Shown piece after piece: positions 1 to 5,925 of a stretch of DNA of 12,653 nt. The first letter of the stretch is position 1, and every line of letters begins with the position of its first letter. The translations under genes and the position numbers were made by a program. The notes beneath the pieces are model-generated. The model was not told where the DNA came from. It searched no databases and was given only the letters and a program-made list of their open reading frames with translations. The DNA lies in assembly GCA_018716795.1 (NCBI GenBank), contig DVJK01000246.1, positions 1 through 12,653 on the forward strand. The letters are read 5' to 3'. This stretch comes from Candidatus Scatomorpha merdipullorum (GTDB lineage Bacteria > Bacillota > Clostridia > Oscillospirales > Oscillospiraceae).

Positions 1-23
1 CCCGTCCTTTGCGATTTTCTGCT

Positions 24-52
24 AGTATAGCACACAAAAAGCCGGGAGAAAA
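24..52 (-). promoter_or_regulatory. Candidate extended -10 promoter pointing off the window edge
   Basis: On the minus strand a TATACT hexamer (positions 24-29) is preceded by TG one base upstream, which makes an extended -10 element. The -35 region around 47-52 is poor (TTTTCT), as is common for extended -10 promoters. Just downstream, at positions 1-9, the minus strand reads like a ribosome-binding site (AAAGGACGGG), so a minus-strand gene may begin just outside the window. The hexamer also sits in a small palindrome (GCTATACTAGC). The call rests on short motifs only. Confidence 0.35.
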
Positions 53-87
53 GGAGGTTTGTTCCGAATTCTATTGCTTATACAGAG

Positions 88-120
88 AAGAGCGGCTGGT
101 GTTGGGCACCAGCCGCTCTT
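88..120 (-). terminator. Long perfect hairpin downstream of the orphan ORF, probable terminator
   Basis: Positions 88-101 and 107-120 form a 14-bp perfect stem (AAGAGCGGCTGGTG and its complement) around a 5-base loop. It lies 3 bases beyond the stop codon of the minus-strand ORF at 124-387. On the minus strand the stem runs into a U-containing stretch (CTTCTCTGT) rather than a clean U tract, so termination may be only partial. It may work in both directions, since nothing else reads in from the plus strand. The hairpin is certain; its role is inferred. Confidence 0.6.
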
Positions 121-123
121 GAA

Positions 124-387
124 TCAGTCAGTTATCAGGTAAGTGAACTCTGTTTTTGTCCCGTCGGAGTTTGGGATACTGATTATAACGCTGAAATCGT
201 CAGTCAGGCTTTCTGCATCAGTAGGAATATCAACATAAAATCGTCTGGTTTCTGTGTCTCCAACCTCTAAACCCACGCCATAGTAATTGAGATCAAATTC
301 ATGCCAAACATTCGGCTCAATCGTCTCTATTGTTCCGCTGTCATCCATAAGATAGCTTTCACTATAGACGCGATACAGGCCATTCAC
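124..387 (-). pseudogene. Orphan C-terminal fragment of an unknown beta-rich protein
   Basis: I do not recognise this 87-residue reading frame. It is acidic, rich in alternating hydrophobic and polar residues typical of beta strands (for example RRFYVDIPTD and FSVIISIPNSDG), and has no cysteines, transmembrane segment or signal peptide. It could be the last domain of an Ig-like exported protein or lipoprotein, but that is a guess. The nominal start is GTG at 385-387 with no Shine-Dalgarno site upstream. The frame stays open back to about position 492, but there it overlaps the recombinase-like stub, which uses another frame. The simplest reading is that a deletion fused the tail of one gene to the head of another. 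Its GC content is well below that of the neighbouring genes. A hairpin follows the stop codon directly, as expected for a true gene 3' end. Confidence 0.5.
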
Positions 388-391
388 TATA

Positions 392-511
392 TCAGGTGTG
401 TATTGTATGTATTGTCTTGTCAGCCAGCCCCGCCGCCTTCTTGCTGCTGATAAAGTCGCTGAAGCTTTCTTCGATAGTCGGCGATACGTGCTTCATCTTC
501 ATTCTTGGCAT
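392..511 (-). pseudogene. Truncated tyrosine recombinase (integrase) N-terminus
   Basis: A 39-codon frame starts at ATG 509-511 behind a good ribosome site (AAGAGG, about 10 bases upstream). Its product has a basic beginning (MPRMKMKHVS), then EESFSDFISSKKAAGLADKT. That matches the shape of a tyrosine recombinase core-binding (SAM-like) N-terminus: a helix carrying an F..F...K pattern, then GL(S/A)DKTI. A full integrase has about 300 or more residues including a catalytic R...H-R-H-Y domain, and none of that follows here. The frame ends at TGA 392-394 just after a near-perfect tandem repeat of ACAATACA, and unrelated coding sequence follows. The stub points the same way as tRNA-Ala and begins about 115 bases beyond its 3' end, a usual place for an integrase. 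The family call rests on a short stretch, so moderate confidence. Confidence 0.5.
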
Positions 512-520
512 AAAAAAGCA

Positions 521-556
521 CCTCTTGATTCTTCAAAATTTTAAAAAATCAAGAGG
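521..556 (-). other. Hairpin covering the SD of the integrase stub, with trailing U tract
   Basis: Positions 521-530 (CCTCTTGATT) and 547-556 (AATCAAGAGG) are perfect 10-base inverted repeats around a 16-base AT-rich loop. In the minus-strand RNA the 3' arm carries the AAGAGG that would serve as ribosome site for the stub at 511. TGC and six U residues follow directly. The structure could be a weak terminator, a translational lid on the recombinase gene, or both. It is a second stop structure downstream of the tRNA terminator at 567-593. Confidence 0.5.
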
Positions 557-560
557 TATA

Positions 561-593
561 AGAAAATCAGGGGTTTCTTCTCGAAACCCCTGA
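561..593 (-). terminator. Intrinsic terminator of tRNA-Ala
   Basis: Positions 567-577 and 583-593 form an 11-bp perfect stem (TCAGGGGTTTC and its complement) around a 5-base loop. On the minus strand TTTTCTT follows the stem. It lies about 33 bases past the CCA end of tRNA-Ala and is the natural end of that transcript. Confidence 0.8.
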
Positions 594-625
594 AATTCCT
601 AGCGTACCCAGTCGCTTTTGGTGTT

Positions 626-701
<76 letters not shown>

Positions 702-754
702 ACGGAAGCGACGTGTTGTCTGCCTTTGCGAGGCCTCTCGCAATCGGCTTGATT

Positions 755-783
755 ATAATAGCACGCCGCTTGCTTCTTGTCAA
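755..783 (-). promoter_or_regulatory. Sigma-A promoter of tRNA-Ala
   Basis: On the minus strand a perfect -35 TTGACA (778-783) is separated by 17 bases from a -10 TATTAT (755-760), which overlaps a TATAAT at 752-757. Transcription would start near 748. The leader then holds a small hairpin (727-732 with 737-742, TGCGAG/CTCGCA) about 25 bases before the mature tRNA 5' end, possibly relevant to RNase P processing. The -35 starts only 14 bases beyond the sufB stop codon, so the tRNA is transcribed independently of the suf genes. No sufB terminator is visible in between. Confidence 0.85.
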
Positions 784-797
784 GTGTTTTTTCGCGC

Positions 798-1721
798 TTA
801 TTTCAAAAATCCCGCGACTATCTGCTCCTCGGCTTCCGCCTCGGTGAGGCCGAGGGTCATGAGCTTGGTTATCTGCTCGCCGGCTATCTTGCCTATCGCG
901 GCCTCGTGGACGAGGCTGGCCTCCACGCTGTTGGCGGTTATCTCGGGGATGGCCTGCACGTAGCTCTCGTCCATGACGATGTTGTCGCACTCGCTGTGGC
1001 CGTAGCAGCGCGCGTTGCCGTTTATCCGCAGCACGAGCACCTGGCGCGATTTATCCCGCGCGACGCCGCGGCTTATGACGTTGGCGGAGCTGTCGTCGCC
1101 GTCGAGGTCTATCGTGAACTCGCTGTGGCTCGTCTGCTCGCCGTGGGTCATGAGCTTCTCGCGGACGATAAGCGTGGCCCTCTCGCCCAGCTTGGCGGTC
1201 GTGACGCGCTCGGTGGAGTCGACGCCCTTTATCTGCGTCGTGTCCATCTCCATATACGCGCCCTCGCCGAGCTCTATGTGCGTGGTGGGGTTCATGATTT
1301 TCCCGCCCTTGCCGTCGCCGTCGGCGTAGTGCTTCTCGACGTACTTCAGCCGCGCGTTCCTGTCCAGGTAGAAGCTGTGTATGCCGTCGTGCTGACTGTC
1401 CTGATTGCCGCAGTTGTTGATGCCGCAGCCGGCGATGATTGTGACGTCCGCGCCCTCGCCGATGTGGAAGTCGTTGTACACGAGGTCCTTGAGGCCGCTC
1501 TGCTCAATTATGACGGGGATGTGGACGCTCTCGTTCTTCGTGCCGGGCTTGACGTATATGTCTATGCCGGGCTTGTCGCCCTTGGTGACGATGTCTATGT
1601 TCGCGGTGGTGTTCCGCCCCTCAAGCTTGCCGTCGGAGCGGATGTTGTACGCGCCCTCGGGCACGCCGTGCAAATCGGCTATCTCCGCGAGCAGGTCGCG
1701 CTGAATCTTGTCAAGTGCCAT
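798..1721 (-). CDS. sufB: Short SufB/SufD-family Fe-S cluster scaffold protein (SmsB-like)
   Basis: This 307-residue protein belongs to the SufBD family, the beta-helical scaffold that works with the ATPase SufC to build iron-sulfur clusters in the cytoplasm. E. coli SufB has about 495 residues; this one lacks much of the N-terminal part, as in the short proteins of anaerobes and archaea. The core has GCGINNCGN (Cys99, Cys104), a long glycine-dotted beta-helix and a C-terminal helical domain. Cys245 in HSECDNIVMD lines up with the SufB cysteine thought to build the nascent cluster, and VHEA (His272-Glu273) matches the conserved SufB His-Glu pair. Those alignments are from memory of the family. 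The start at 1721 has a strong AAGGAGGT site that overlaps the sufC stop codon, with an 11-base gap, so the two genes are translationally linked. No cysteine desulfurase (SufS) or SufU lies nearby. Confidence 0.9.
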   Translation of the reverse strand: MALDKIQRDLLAEIADLHGVPEGAYNIRSDGKLEGRNTTANIDIVTKGDKPGIDIYVKPGTKNESVHIPVIIEQSGLKDLVYNDFHIGEGADVTIIAGCGINNCGNQDSQHDGIHSFYLDRNARLKYVEKHYADGDGKGGKIMNPTTHIELGEGAYMEMDTTQIKGVDSTERVTTAKLGERATLIVREKLMTHGEQTSHSEFTIDLDGDDSSANVISRGVARDKSRQVLVLRINGNARCYGHSECDNIVMDESYVQAIPEITANSVEASLVHEAAIGKIAGEQITKLMTLGLTEAEAEEQIVAGFLK

Positions 1722-1732
1722 GCCGTACCTCC

Positions 1733-2452
1733 TTACACCGCGGCGAGCCGGCCGCAGGCGCCCGCGCCGCCCATGAGCCTGGGCAGGATTTCGTCCTTGG
1801 GGCCCTGCTCGCTTATGCGCCCGGCGGCTATCACGACAATCTTGTCGGCTATCTCGAGGATACGCTCCTGGTGCGAGATTATGAGAATGGAGCCGTTTAT
1901 CTCCTCATACATCTTCTCGAAGACGTTGATGAGGTTCGAGAAGCTCCAGAGGTCGATGCCGGCCTCCGGCTCGTCGAAAATGGAGAGCTTCGTGCCCCGC
2001 GCGAGGATGGTGGCTATCTCGATGCGCTTGAGCTCGCCGCCGGAGAGGCTGGCGTTGACCTCGCGGTTTACATAATCCCGCGCGCACATGCCGACGCGGC
2101 TGAGATAGTCGCAGGCCTCGCCGACCGTGAGCTTGCGGCCGGAGGCCAGGCGGAGCAGGTCGTACACCGTTATGCCCTTGAAGCGCACGGGCTGCTGGAA
2201 GGCGAAGCTTATGCCCTTCCTCGCGCGCTCGGTGACGCCGAGGCCGGTGATGTCCTCGCCGTCGAGGATTATGCTGCCGGACGTGGGCTTTATTATGCCG
2301 GCGATGATGCGGGCGAGGGTGCTCTTGCCTCCGCCGTTCGGGCCGGTTATGGCGACGAAGCGCTCGCTCACCGCGAGGCTTATGTCGTTGAGTATCTCCT
2401 TTTCGCCGTCCTCGTCCGCGGCGGCGTAGGATATGTGACGAAGTTCAAGCAT
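1733..2452 (-). CDS. sufC: Fe-S cluster assembly ABC ATPase SufC (SmsC-like)
   Basis: This 239-residue soluble ABC ATPase binds SufB-type scaffolds and drives shape changes during Fe-S cluster assembly; it is not a membrane transporter. Visible motifs are Walker A GPNGGGKST (residues 37-45), the Q-loop near residues 86-87 (FAFQQP), signature SLSGGELKR (135-143), Walker B SIFDEPEAGID (157-167) and H-loop His194 (ISHQ). The form DEPEAGID, in place of the DEPTxxLD of most transporter ATPases, and FxFQxP agree with SufC. The immediate downstream partner is the SufB-like scaffold. The start at 2452 has AGAGAGGT upstream and lies 12 bases after the plsY stop. A cysteine-containing tail (GGAGACGRLAAV) extends beyond the usual end. 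There is no membrane protein gene next to it. Confidence 0.93.
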   Translation of the reverse strand: MLELRHISYAAADEDGEKEILNDISLAVSERFVAITGPNGGGKSTLARIIAGIIKPTSGSIILDGEDITGLGVTERARKGISFAFQQPVRFKGITVYDLLRLASGRKLTVGEACDYLSRVGMCARDYVNREVNASLSGGELKRIEIATILARGTKLSIFDEPEAGIDLWSFSNLINVFEKMYEEINGSILIISHQERILEIADKIVVIAAGRISEQGPKDEILPRLMGGAGACGRLAAV

Positions 2453-2464
2453 AGGTCTACCTCT

Positions 2465-3133
2465 CTAAAAGCTGTCGTTGTCTATTTTATGTGAAATGTC
2501 CTTTTTGAAGACAATCTTGGACTCCCTGTGGTGGATGAGCCGGTTTATGTTCTCGTGGTGGCGCAGGACAATCAGCAGCACCGCCGCGGCCGCGATGAGT
2601 ATGCAGCGCGTGGAAAAGCCGTTCGCGACCATGGTGACGGGCACGCTCACGGTGCTCAGTATGCTGCCGAGGGAGACGTAGTGCGTCGCGGCGACGAGCA
2701 CGCCGAAGATGAAGAGGGCGATAAGCGCGGCGCGGTAGTCAATGACGAAGACGCAGCTCACGCCGGTGAGAATCCCCTTGCCGCCCCTGAAGCCGTAAAA
2801 TATCGGGAAGGAGTGGCCGAGGATGCAGCAAAAGGTGGCCGTGACGCGGCCGGTGTCGGTAAACTCCGCCTCAAAGCCCTCGGGCGCGGCGAGGCGGAGC
2901 AGGAGCCCGCCTATGAGCGCGGCGAGCATGCCCTTGAGCACGTCGATGGCTATGACGCCCGCGGCGCCCGTGACGCCGTATATCCGGTAAAAGTTAGTGA
3001 GGCCCGCGTTCCCGCTCCCGTGCCGGCGCACATCCTGTCCGAAAAGGAAGCGGGAGATAATTATCGAGCCGTTTACACTGCCGAGCAGGTAGGCAATTAT
3101 CGCCGAAAGCGCGAGCATGAGCGTGGTCAGCAT
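2465..3133 (-). CDS. plsY: Glycerol-3-phosphate acyltransferase PlsY
   Basis: This 222-residue integral membrane protein adds an acyl chain from acyl-phosphate (made by PlsX) to position 1 of glycerol-3-phosphate, the first step of phospholipid synthesis. Family motifs are visible: N-terminal helix with AYLLGSVNGSIIISR (residues 14-28), D34-VRRHGSGNAGLTN ending at residue 47, D64 with LKG (66-68), the catalytic-loop block GHSFPIFYGFRGGKG (106-120) and the C-terminal RHHENINRLIHHRESK (191-206). About five hydrophobic segments fit a PlsY topology. The length is near the usual 200-220. The start at 3133 is 2 bases after the der stop, and its ribosome site AAGGAG lies inside the last codons of der, so translational coupling is expected. 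plsX is not in the window, although it often follows rpmF in Firmicutes. Confidence 0.95.
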   Translation of the reverse strand: MLTTLMLALSAIIAYLLGSVNGSIIISRFLFGQDVRRHGSGNAGLTNFYRIYGVTGAAGVIAIDVLKGMLAALIGGLLLRLAAPEGFEAEFTDTGRVTATFCCILGHSFPIFYGFRGGKGILTGVSCVFVIDYRAALIALFIFGVLVAATHYVSLGSILSTVSVPVTMVANGFSTRCILIAAAAVLLIVLRHHENINRLIHHRESKIVFKKDISHKIDNDSF

Positions 3134-3135
3134 AC

Positions 3136-4461
3136 TTACTCCTTATCTCCCTTCTGCCGAATCACGATGCGTATGGGCGTGCCCTCGAGGCCGAAGGCGG
3201 CGCGTATCTGGTTTTCAATATAGCGCTGGTAGGAAAAGTGGAAGAGCTCCCGGCTGTTGCAGAAGACGACGAAGTTCGGCGGCCGGACGCCGGTCTGGGT
3301 CATGTAGTATATCTTGAGCCGCCTGCCCTTGTCGGTCGGCGGCTGCTGGCGCGCCTGGGCGTCTGCGAGCACGTCGTTGAGCATGCCGGTCGTTATCCTC
3401 ATGGCGCTCTGGTCGTTGACGTAGTTGACGAGCTCGAATATCCGCTCCGTCCTCTGGCCGGTGAGGGCCGAGATGAAGAGCACGGGCGCGTAGCTCATGA
3501 AGCTGAGGTCGCGCAGGACGTCCTTCCGGAGCTTGTCCATGGTCTTGCCGTCCTTCTCGACGAGATCCCACTTGTTGACGACAATGACGCTGGCCTTCCC
3601 CGCCTCGTGGGCGAGGCCGGCAATCTTGGTGTCCTGCTCCGTGACGCCCTCCCTCGCGTCTATCATTATAAGGCAGACGTCCGCCCTGTCAATGGCCAGC
3701 TTGGCGCGCATTACGGAGAATTTTTCTATCCGGTCGTCCACCTTGCTGCGGCGGCGGATGCCGGCGGTGTCTATGAATACGTACCTGCCGTACTTGTTTT
3801 CAAAATAGGTGTCGACGGCGTCGCGCGTGGTGCCGGCCATGTTGCTGACTATGACGCGCTTTTCGCCGAGGATGAGGTTTACAAGCGAGCTCTTGCCGAC
3901 GTTGGGCTTGCCTATGACGGCGACGCGGATGCGGTCGTCGTCGGCCTCATACTCGCTCTCGGGCGGGAAATTCGCCACGCACTCGTCGAGCAGGTCGCCC
4001 GTGCCGTGGCCGTGCACGGCGGAGACGGAGATGGGGTCACCGAGGCCGAGGGAGTAGAACTCATAGAAGGCCGGGTCCACGTCGCCGGTGGAGTCCATCT
4101 TGTTGACAACGAGTATGACCGGCTTGCCGGAGCGCTTGAGCATGTCGGCGACGGTCTTGTCCGCGGCGGTGACGCCGGTGCCTATCTCGGTGACGAGGAC
4201 GATGACGTCCGCCGCGTCTATGGCGAGCAGGGCCTGCTCGCGCATGAACAGGAGAATTTCGCTGTCGGCGCTCGGCTCTATGCCGCCGGTATCGACTATG
4301 TCGAATTTCCGCCCGTTCCACTCGCACTCGGCGTACAGCCGGTCGCGCGTGACGCCCGGCGTGTCCTCGACAATCGAGAGCCTGCGCCCGGCGAGGCGGT
4401 TGAAGAGCATGGACTTGCCGACGTTCGGCCTGCCCACTATGGCTACGAGGGGTCGGGACAT
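3136..4461 (-). CDS. der: Ribosome biogenesis GTPase Der (EngA)
   Basis: Der is a GTPase with two tandem G domains and a KH-like domain; it binds the large ribosomal subunit and is needed for 50S maturation. The 441 residues match the usual length. G domain 1 shows GRPNVGKS (10-17), the TPGVTRD switch region (34-40), DTGG (57-60), NKMD (120-123) and SA (147-148). G domain 2 shows GKPNVGKS (184-191), AGTTRD (209-214), DTAG (231-234), NKWD (296-299) and SAL (331-333). The C-terminal KH-like part includes KIYYMTQTGVRPPNFVVFCN. All nucleotide-binding motifs are intact. The start at 4461 has a strong CCGGAGGTAG site. It lies 33 bases after the DUF512 gene, across an AT-rich gap with a tandem repeat, and it leads the tight der-plsY-sufC-sufB cluster. 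Confidence 0.98.
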   Translation of the reverse strand: MSRPLVAIVGRPNVGKSMLFNRLAGRRLSIVEDTPGVTRDRLYAECEWNGRKFDIVDTGGIEPSADSEILLFMREQALLAIDAADVIVLVTEIGTGVTAADKTVADMLKRSGKPVILVVNKMDSTGDVDPAFYEFYSLGLGDPISVSAVHGHGTGDLLDECVANFPPESEYEADDDRIRVAVIGKPNVGKSSLVNLILGEKRVIVSNMAGTTRDAVDTYFENKYGRYVFIDTAGIRRRSKVDDRIEKFSVMRAKLAIDRADVCLIMIDAREGVTEQDTKIAGLAHEAGKASVIVVNKWDLVEKDGKTMDKLRKDVLRDLSFMSYAPVLFISALTGQRTERIFELVNYVNDQSAMRITTGMLNDVLADAQARQQPPTDKGRRLKIYYMTQTGVRPPNFVVFCNSRELFHFSYQRYIENQIRAAFGLEGTPIRIVIRQKGDKE

Positions 4462-4494
4462 GGCGGTACTACCTCCGGAGTGAATAGTGAATAG

Positions 4495-5799
4495 TTAAAT
4501 GCTCAGCATGGCGTTTAGAAGCTCTTGGCCGCTGCTGCCTATGGGGACGACGGGGACGCCGAGGGCGGCGGAGGCCTCCTCCAGCGTGACGTCGTCGAGG
4601 AAGACGCCCTCGCCGTGGCGGAGCATCTTCGCCGGGATGAGCACTCGCTCCCCCAGCTCCTTTCCCCTGAGCTGGGCGATGAGGTCGCCGCCGGTCACGA
4701 GGCCCGCGACGTCTATCGTGTGGCCGAAGAAGTCGTTGACTATGGCGCAGACGCTACCTTTTATCTTAGCACACTTTTTGTGTCCGGTTTGTAAAAGTTT
4801 CTCTAAAAGCGGCGCGGCGGAGACGCCCGTCGCTATCGTAAAGCTCTCGCCCGTGCCCGCGTCGGGGCTGACGGCCTCCAGCGCGTCGGCAAACTCGGTC
4901 TCCAGCAGGCGGATGAGGCCGACGCCGTTTTCAAGCTGGCTGTACTCCTCGTAGTATTCGTCCGAGGGCAGCTCCCGCCCCGCCTTGAGATAGAGCTCGT
5001 CGGAGCACCAGAATATCCGGCTGCCGCGATTTTCAAGGCACTCGGCGGCGAAGGCCTCGACGCGGTCTATCGTCTCGGCGGCCGAGGCGGCGTCGAAGGG
5101 CCTGAGCTCCGCAAGCCCCTCGCGGTGCTTCGTGAGACCGACGGGCACAATGGAGACGCTGTACACGCCCGGATAGAGCTCCGCAAGCTCGCGCATGGAG
5201 CGGCTGAGCTCCTCGCCGTCGTTCCAGCCGGGACAGCAGACTATCTGGCAGTTCAGCTCGATGCCCGCTTTCGCGAGGCGGCGGAGCGGCGTCATGACGT
5301 CCGCGGCGCGGGGATTGCCCATCAGTCGCGCGCGCAGCTCGGGATTCGTCGCGTGGACGGAGACGTTTATCGGGCTTATGCGCAGGGCGCATATCCGCTC
5401 AAATTCCCGCTCTGAGAGGTTCGTGAGCGTGATGTAGCTGCCGGTGAGGAAGCTGAGGCGCGCGTCGTCGTCCTTGAAGTAGAGGCTTTTGCGCATGCCC
5501 TTCGGCAGCTGGTCGACGAAGCAGAAGACGCAGCGGTTCGAGCAGCCCCAGGGCCTGTCCATCAGGTACTCCTCGAAGTCGAGGCCGAGGTCCTCGCCCT
5601 CGCCCTTGCGCACCCTGACCGTCCGCTCGCTGCCGTCCGGGCGGCGTATGGTCAGCACAAGGCGGCTCTCATAGCTCCAGAAGCGGTAGTCGAGCACGTC
5701 CTCAATCTCATGCCCGTTTATTGCGACGAGCGCGTCGCCTATGTGAATATGTCTCCTGACCGGGCTGGACCTGTCCACGCCCGTAACCGTGTTGAGCAT
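4495..5799 (-). CDS. PDZ-like / radical SAM / DUF512 protein of unknown function
   Basis: This 434-residue protein has three parts. An N-terminal PDZ-like region (about 1-65) includes the GDALVAINGHEI turn. A radical SAM-like core carries CSNRCVFC (Cys86, Cys90, Cys93), the CxxxCxxC pattern that binds a [4Fe-4S] cluster and S-adenosylmethionine. A C-terminal DUF512 domain covers the last half and contains ATGVSAAPLL, VNDFFG and the VTGGDLI stretch (368-374). The family is widespread in Clostridia and in cyanobacteria, and I know of no settled reaction for it. Neighbours in Clostridia are often der and plsY, as here, which hints at a ribosome or translation role, but that is inference. The start at 5799 has GAGGTG upstream. 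The terminator at 5887-5917 separates it from rpmF, and I see no obvious promoter in the GC-rich gap, so it may depend on read-through. One short patch (4757-4810) is much AT-richer than the rest. Confidence 0.9.
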   Translation of the reverse strand: MLNTVTGVDRSSPVRRHIHIGDALVAINGHEIEDVLDYRFWSYESRLVLTIRRPDGSERTVRVRKGEGEDLGLDFEEYLMDRPWGCSNRCVFCFVDQLPKGMRKSLYFKDDDARLSFLTGSYITLTNLSEREFERICALRISPINVSVHATNPELRARLMGNPRAADVMTPLRRLAKAGIELNCQIVCCPGWNDGEELSRSMRELAELYPGVYSVSIVPVGLTKHREGLAELRPFDAASAAETIDRVEAFAAECLENRGSRIFWCSDELYLKAGRELPSDEYYEEYSQLENGVGLIRLLETEFADALEAVSPDAGTGESFTIATGVSAAPLLEKLLQTGHKKCAKIKGSVCAIVNDFFGHTIDVAGLVTGGDLIAQLRGKELGERVLIPAKMLRHGEGVFLDDVTLEEASAALGVPVVPIGSSGQELLNAMLSI

Positions 5800-5886
5800 A
5801 AACGCACCTCAGCATTTCGCTTGAATCTCGCGCCGCCGGGCGCGAAGCGGGCCGGCGGCCCCGGCCCTCCGGCCAGCCGATAGCAA

Positions 5887-5917
5887 AAGAAGGAAAGGCG
5901 CTGTGCCTTCCCTTCTT
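5887..5917 (-). terminator. Intrinsic terminator after rpmF
   Basis: Positions 5887-5899 and 5905-5917 form a 13-bp stem with one A-C mismatch and a 5-base loop. On the minus strand it ends in CTTCTTTTGC, so the U tract is partly inside the stem. It begins 8 bases beyond the rpmF stop codon (5926-5928). It should cut the yceD-rpmF transcript from the DUF512 gene, fully or in part. Confidence 0.7.
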
Positions 5918-5925
5918 AAGCTTTC

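Noticed and set aside
51..58. Plus-strand AAGGAGGT resembling a strong ribosome site
   Set aside because: No start codon with an open frame follows at a usable distance.
88..120. Possible insertion-sequence terminal repeat
   Set aside because: The two arms are adjacent around a 5-base loop and no transposase or target duplication is seen, so a terminator hairpin is the simpler reading.
396..593. A 65-codon plus-strand frame with a hydrophobic stretch, a possible small membrane protein
   Set aside because: It has no ribosome site and covers the integrase stub, a hairpin and the tRNA terminator on the other strand. The hydrophobicity comes from the complement of charged codons.
777..2075. Long plus-strand open frames opposite the suf genes (432 and 259 codons)
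   Set aside because: They are antisense shadows of GC-rich genes. The minus-strand products have clear SufB and SufC motifs, ribosome sites and tight spacing, while the plus-strand products show repetitive composition and no known motifs.
1733..2452. SufC as the ATPase of a membrane transporter
   Set aside because: No permease gene is adjacent, the motifs are SufC-like, and the next gene is a SufB-type scaffold.
3238..4494. A 418-codon plus-strand open frame opposite der
   Set aside because: It mirrors der codon by codon, is rich in V, A, D, L and G, and lacks a ribosome site. Der on the other strand is certain.
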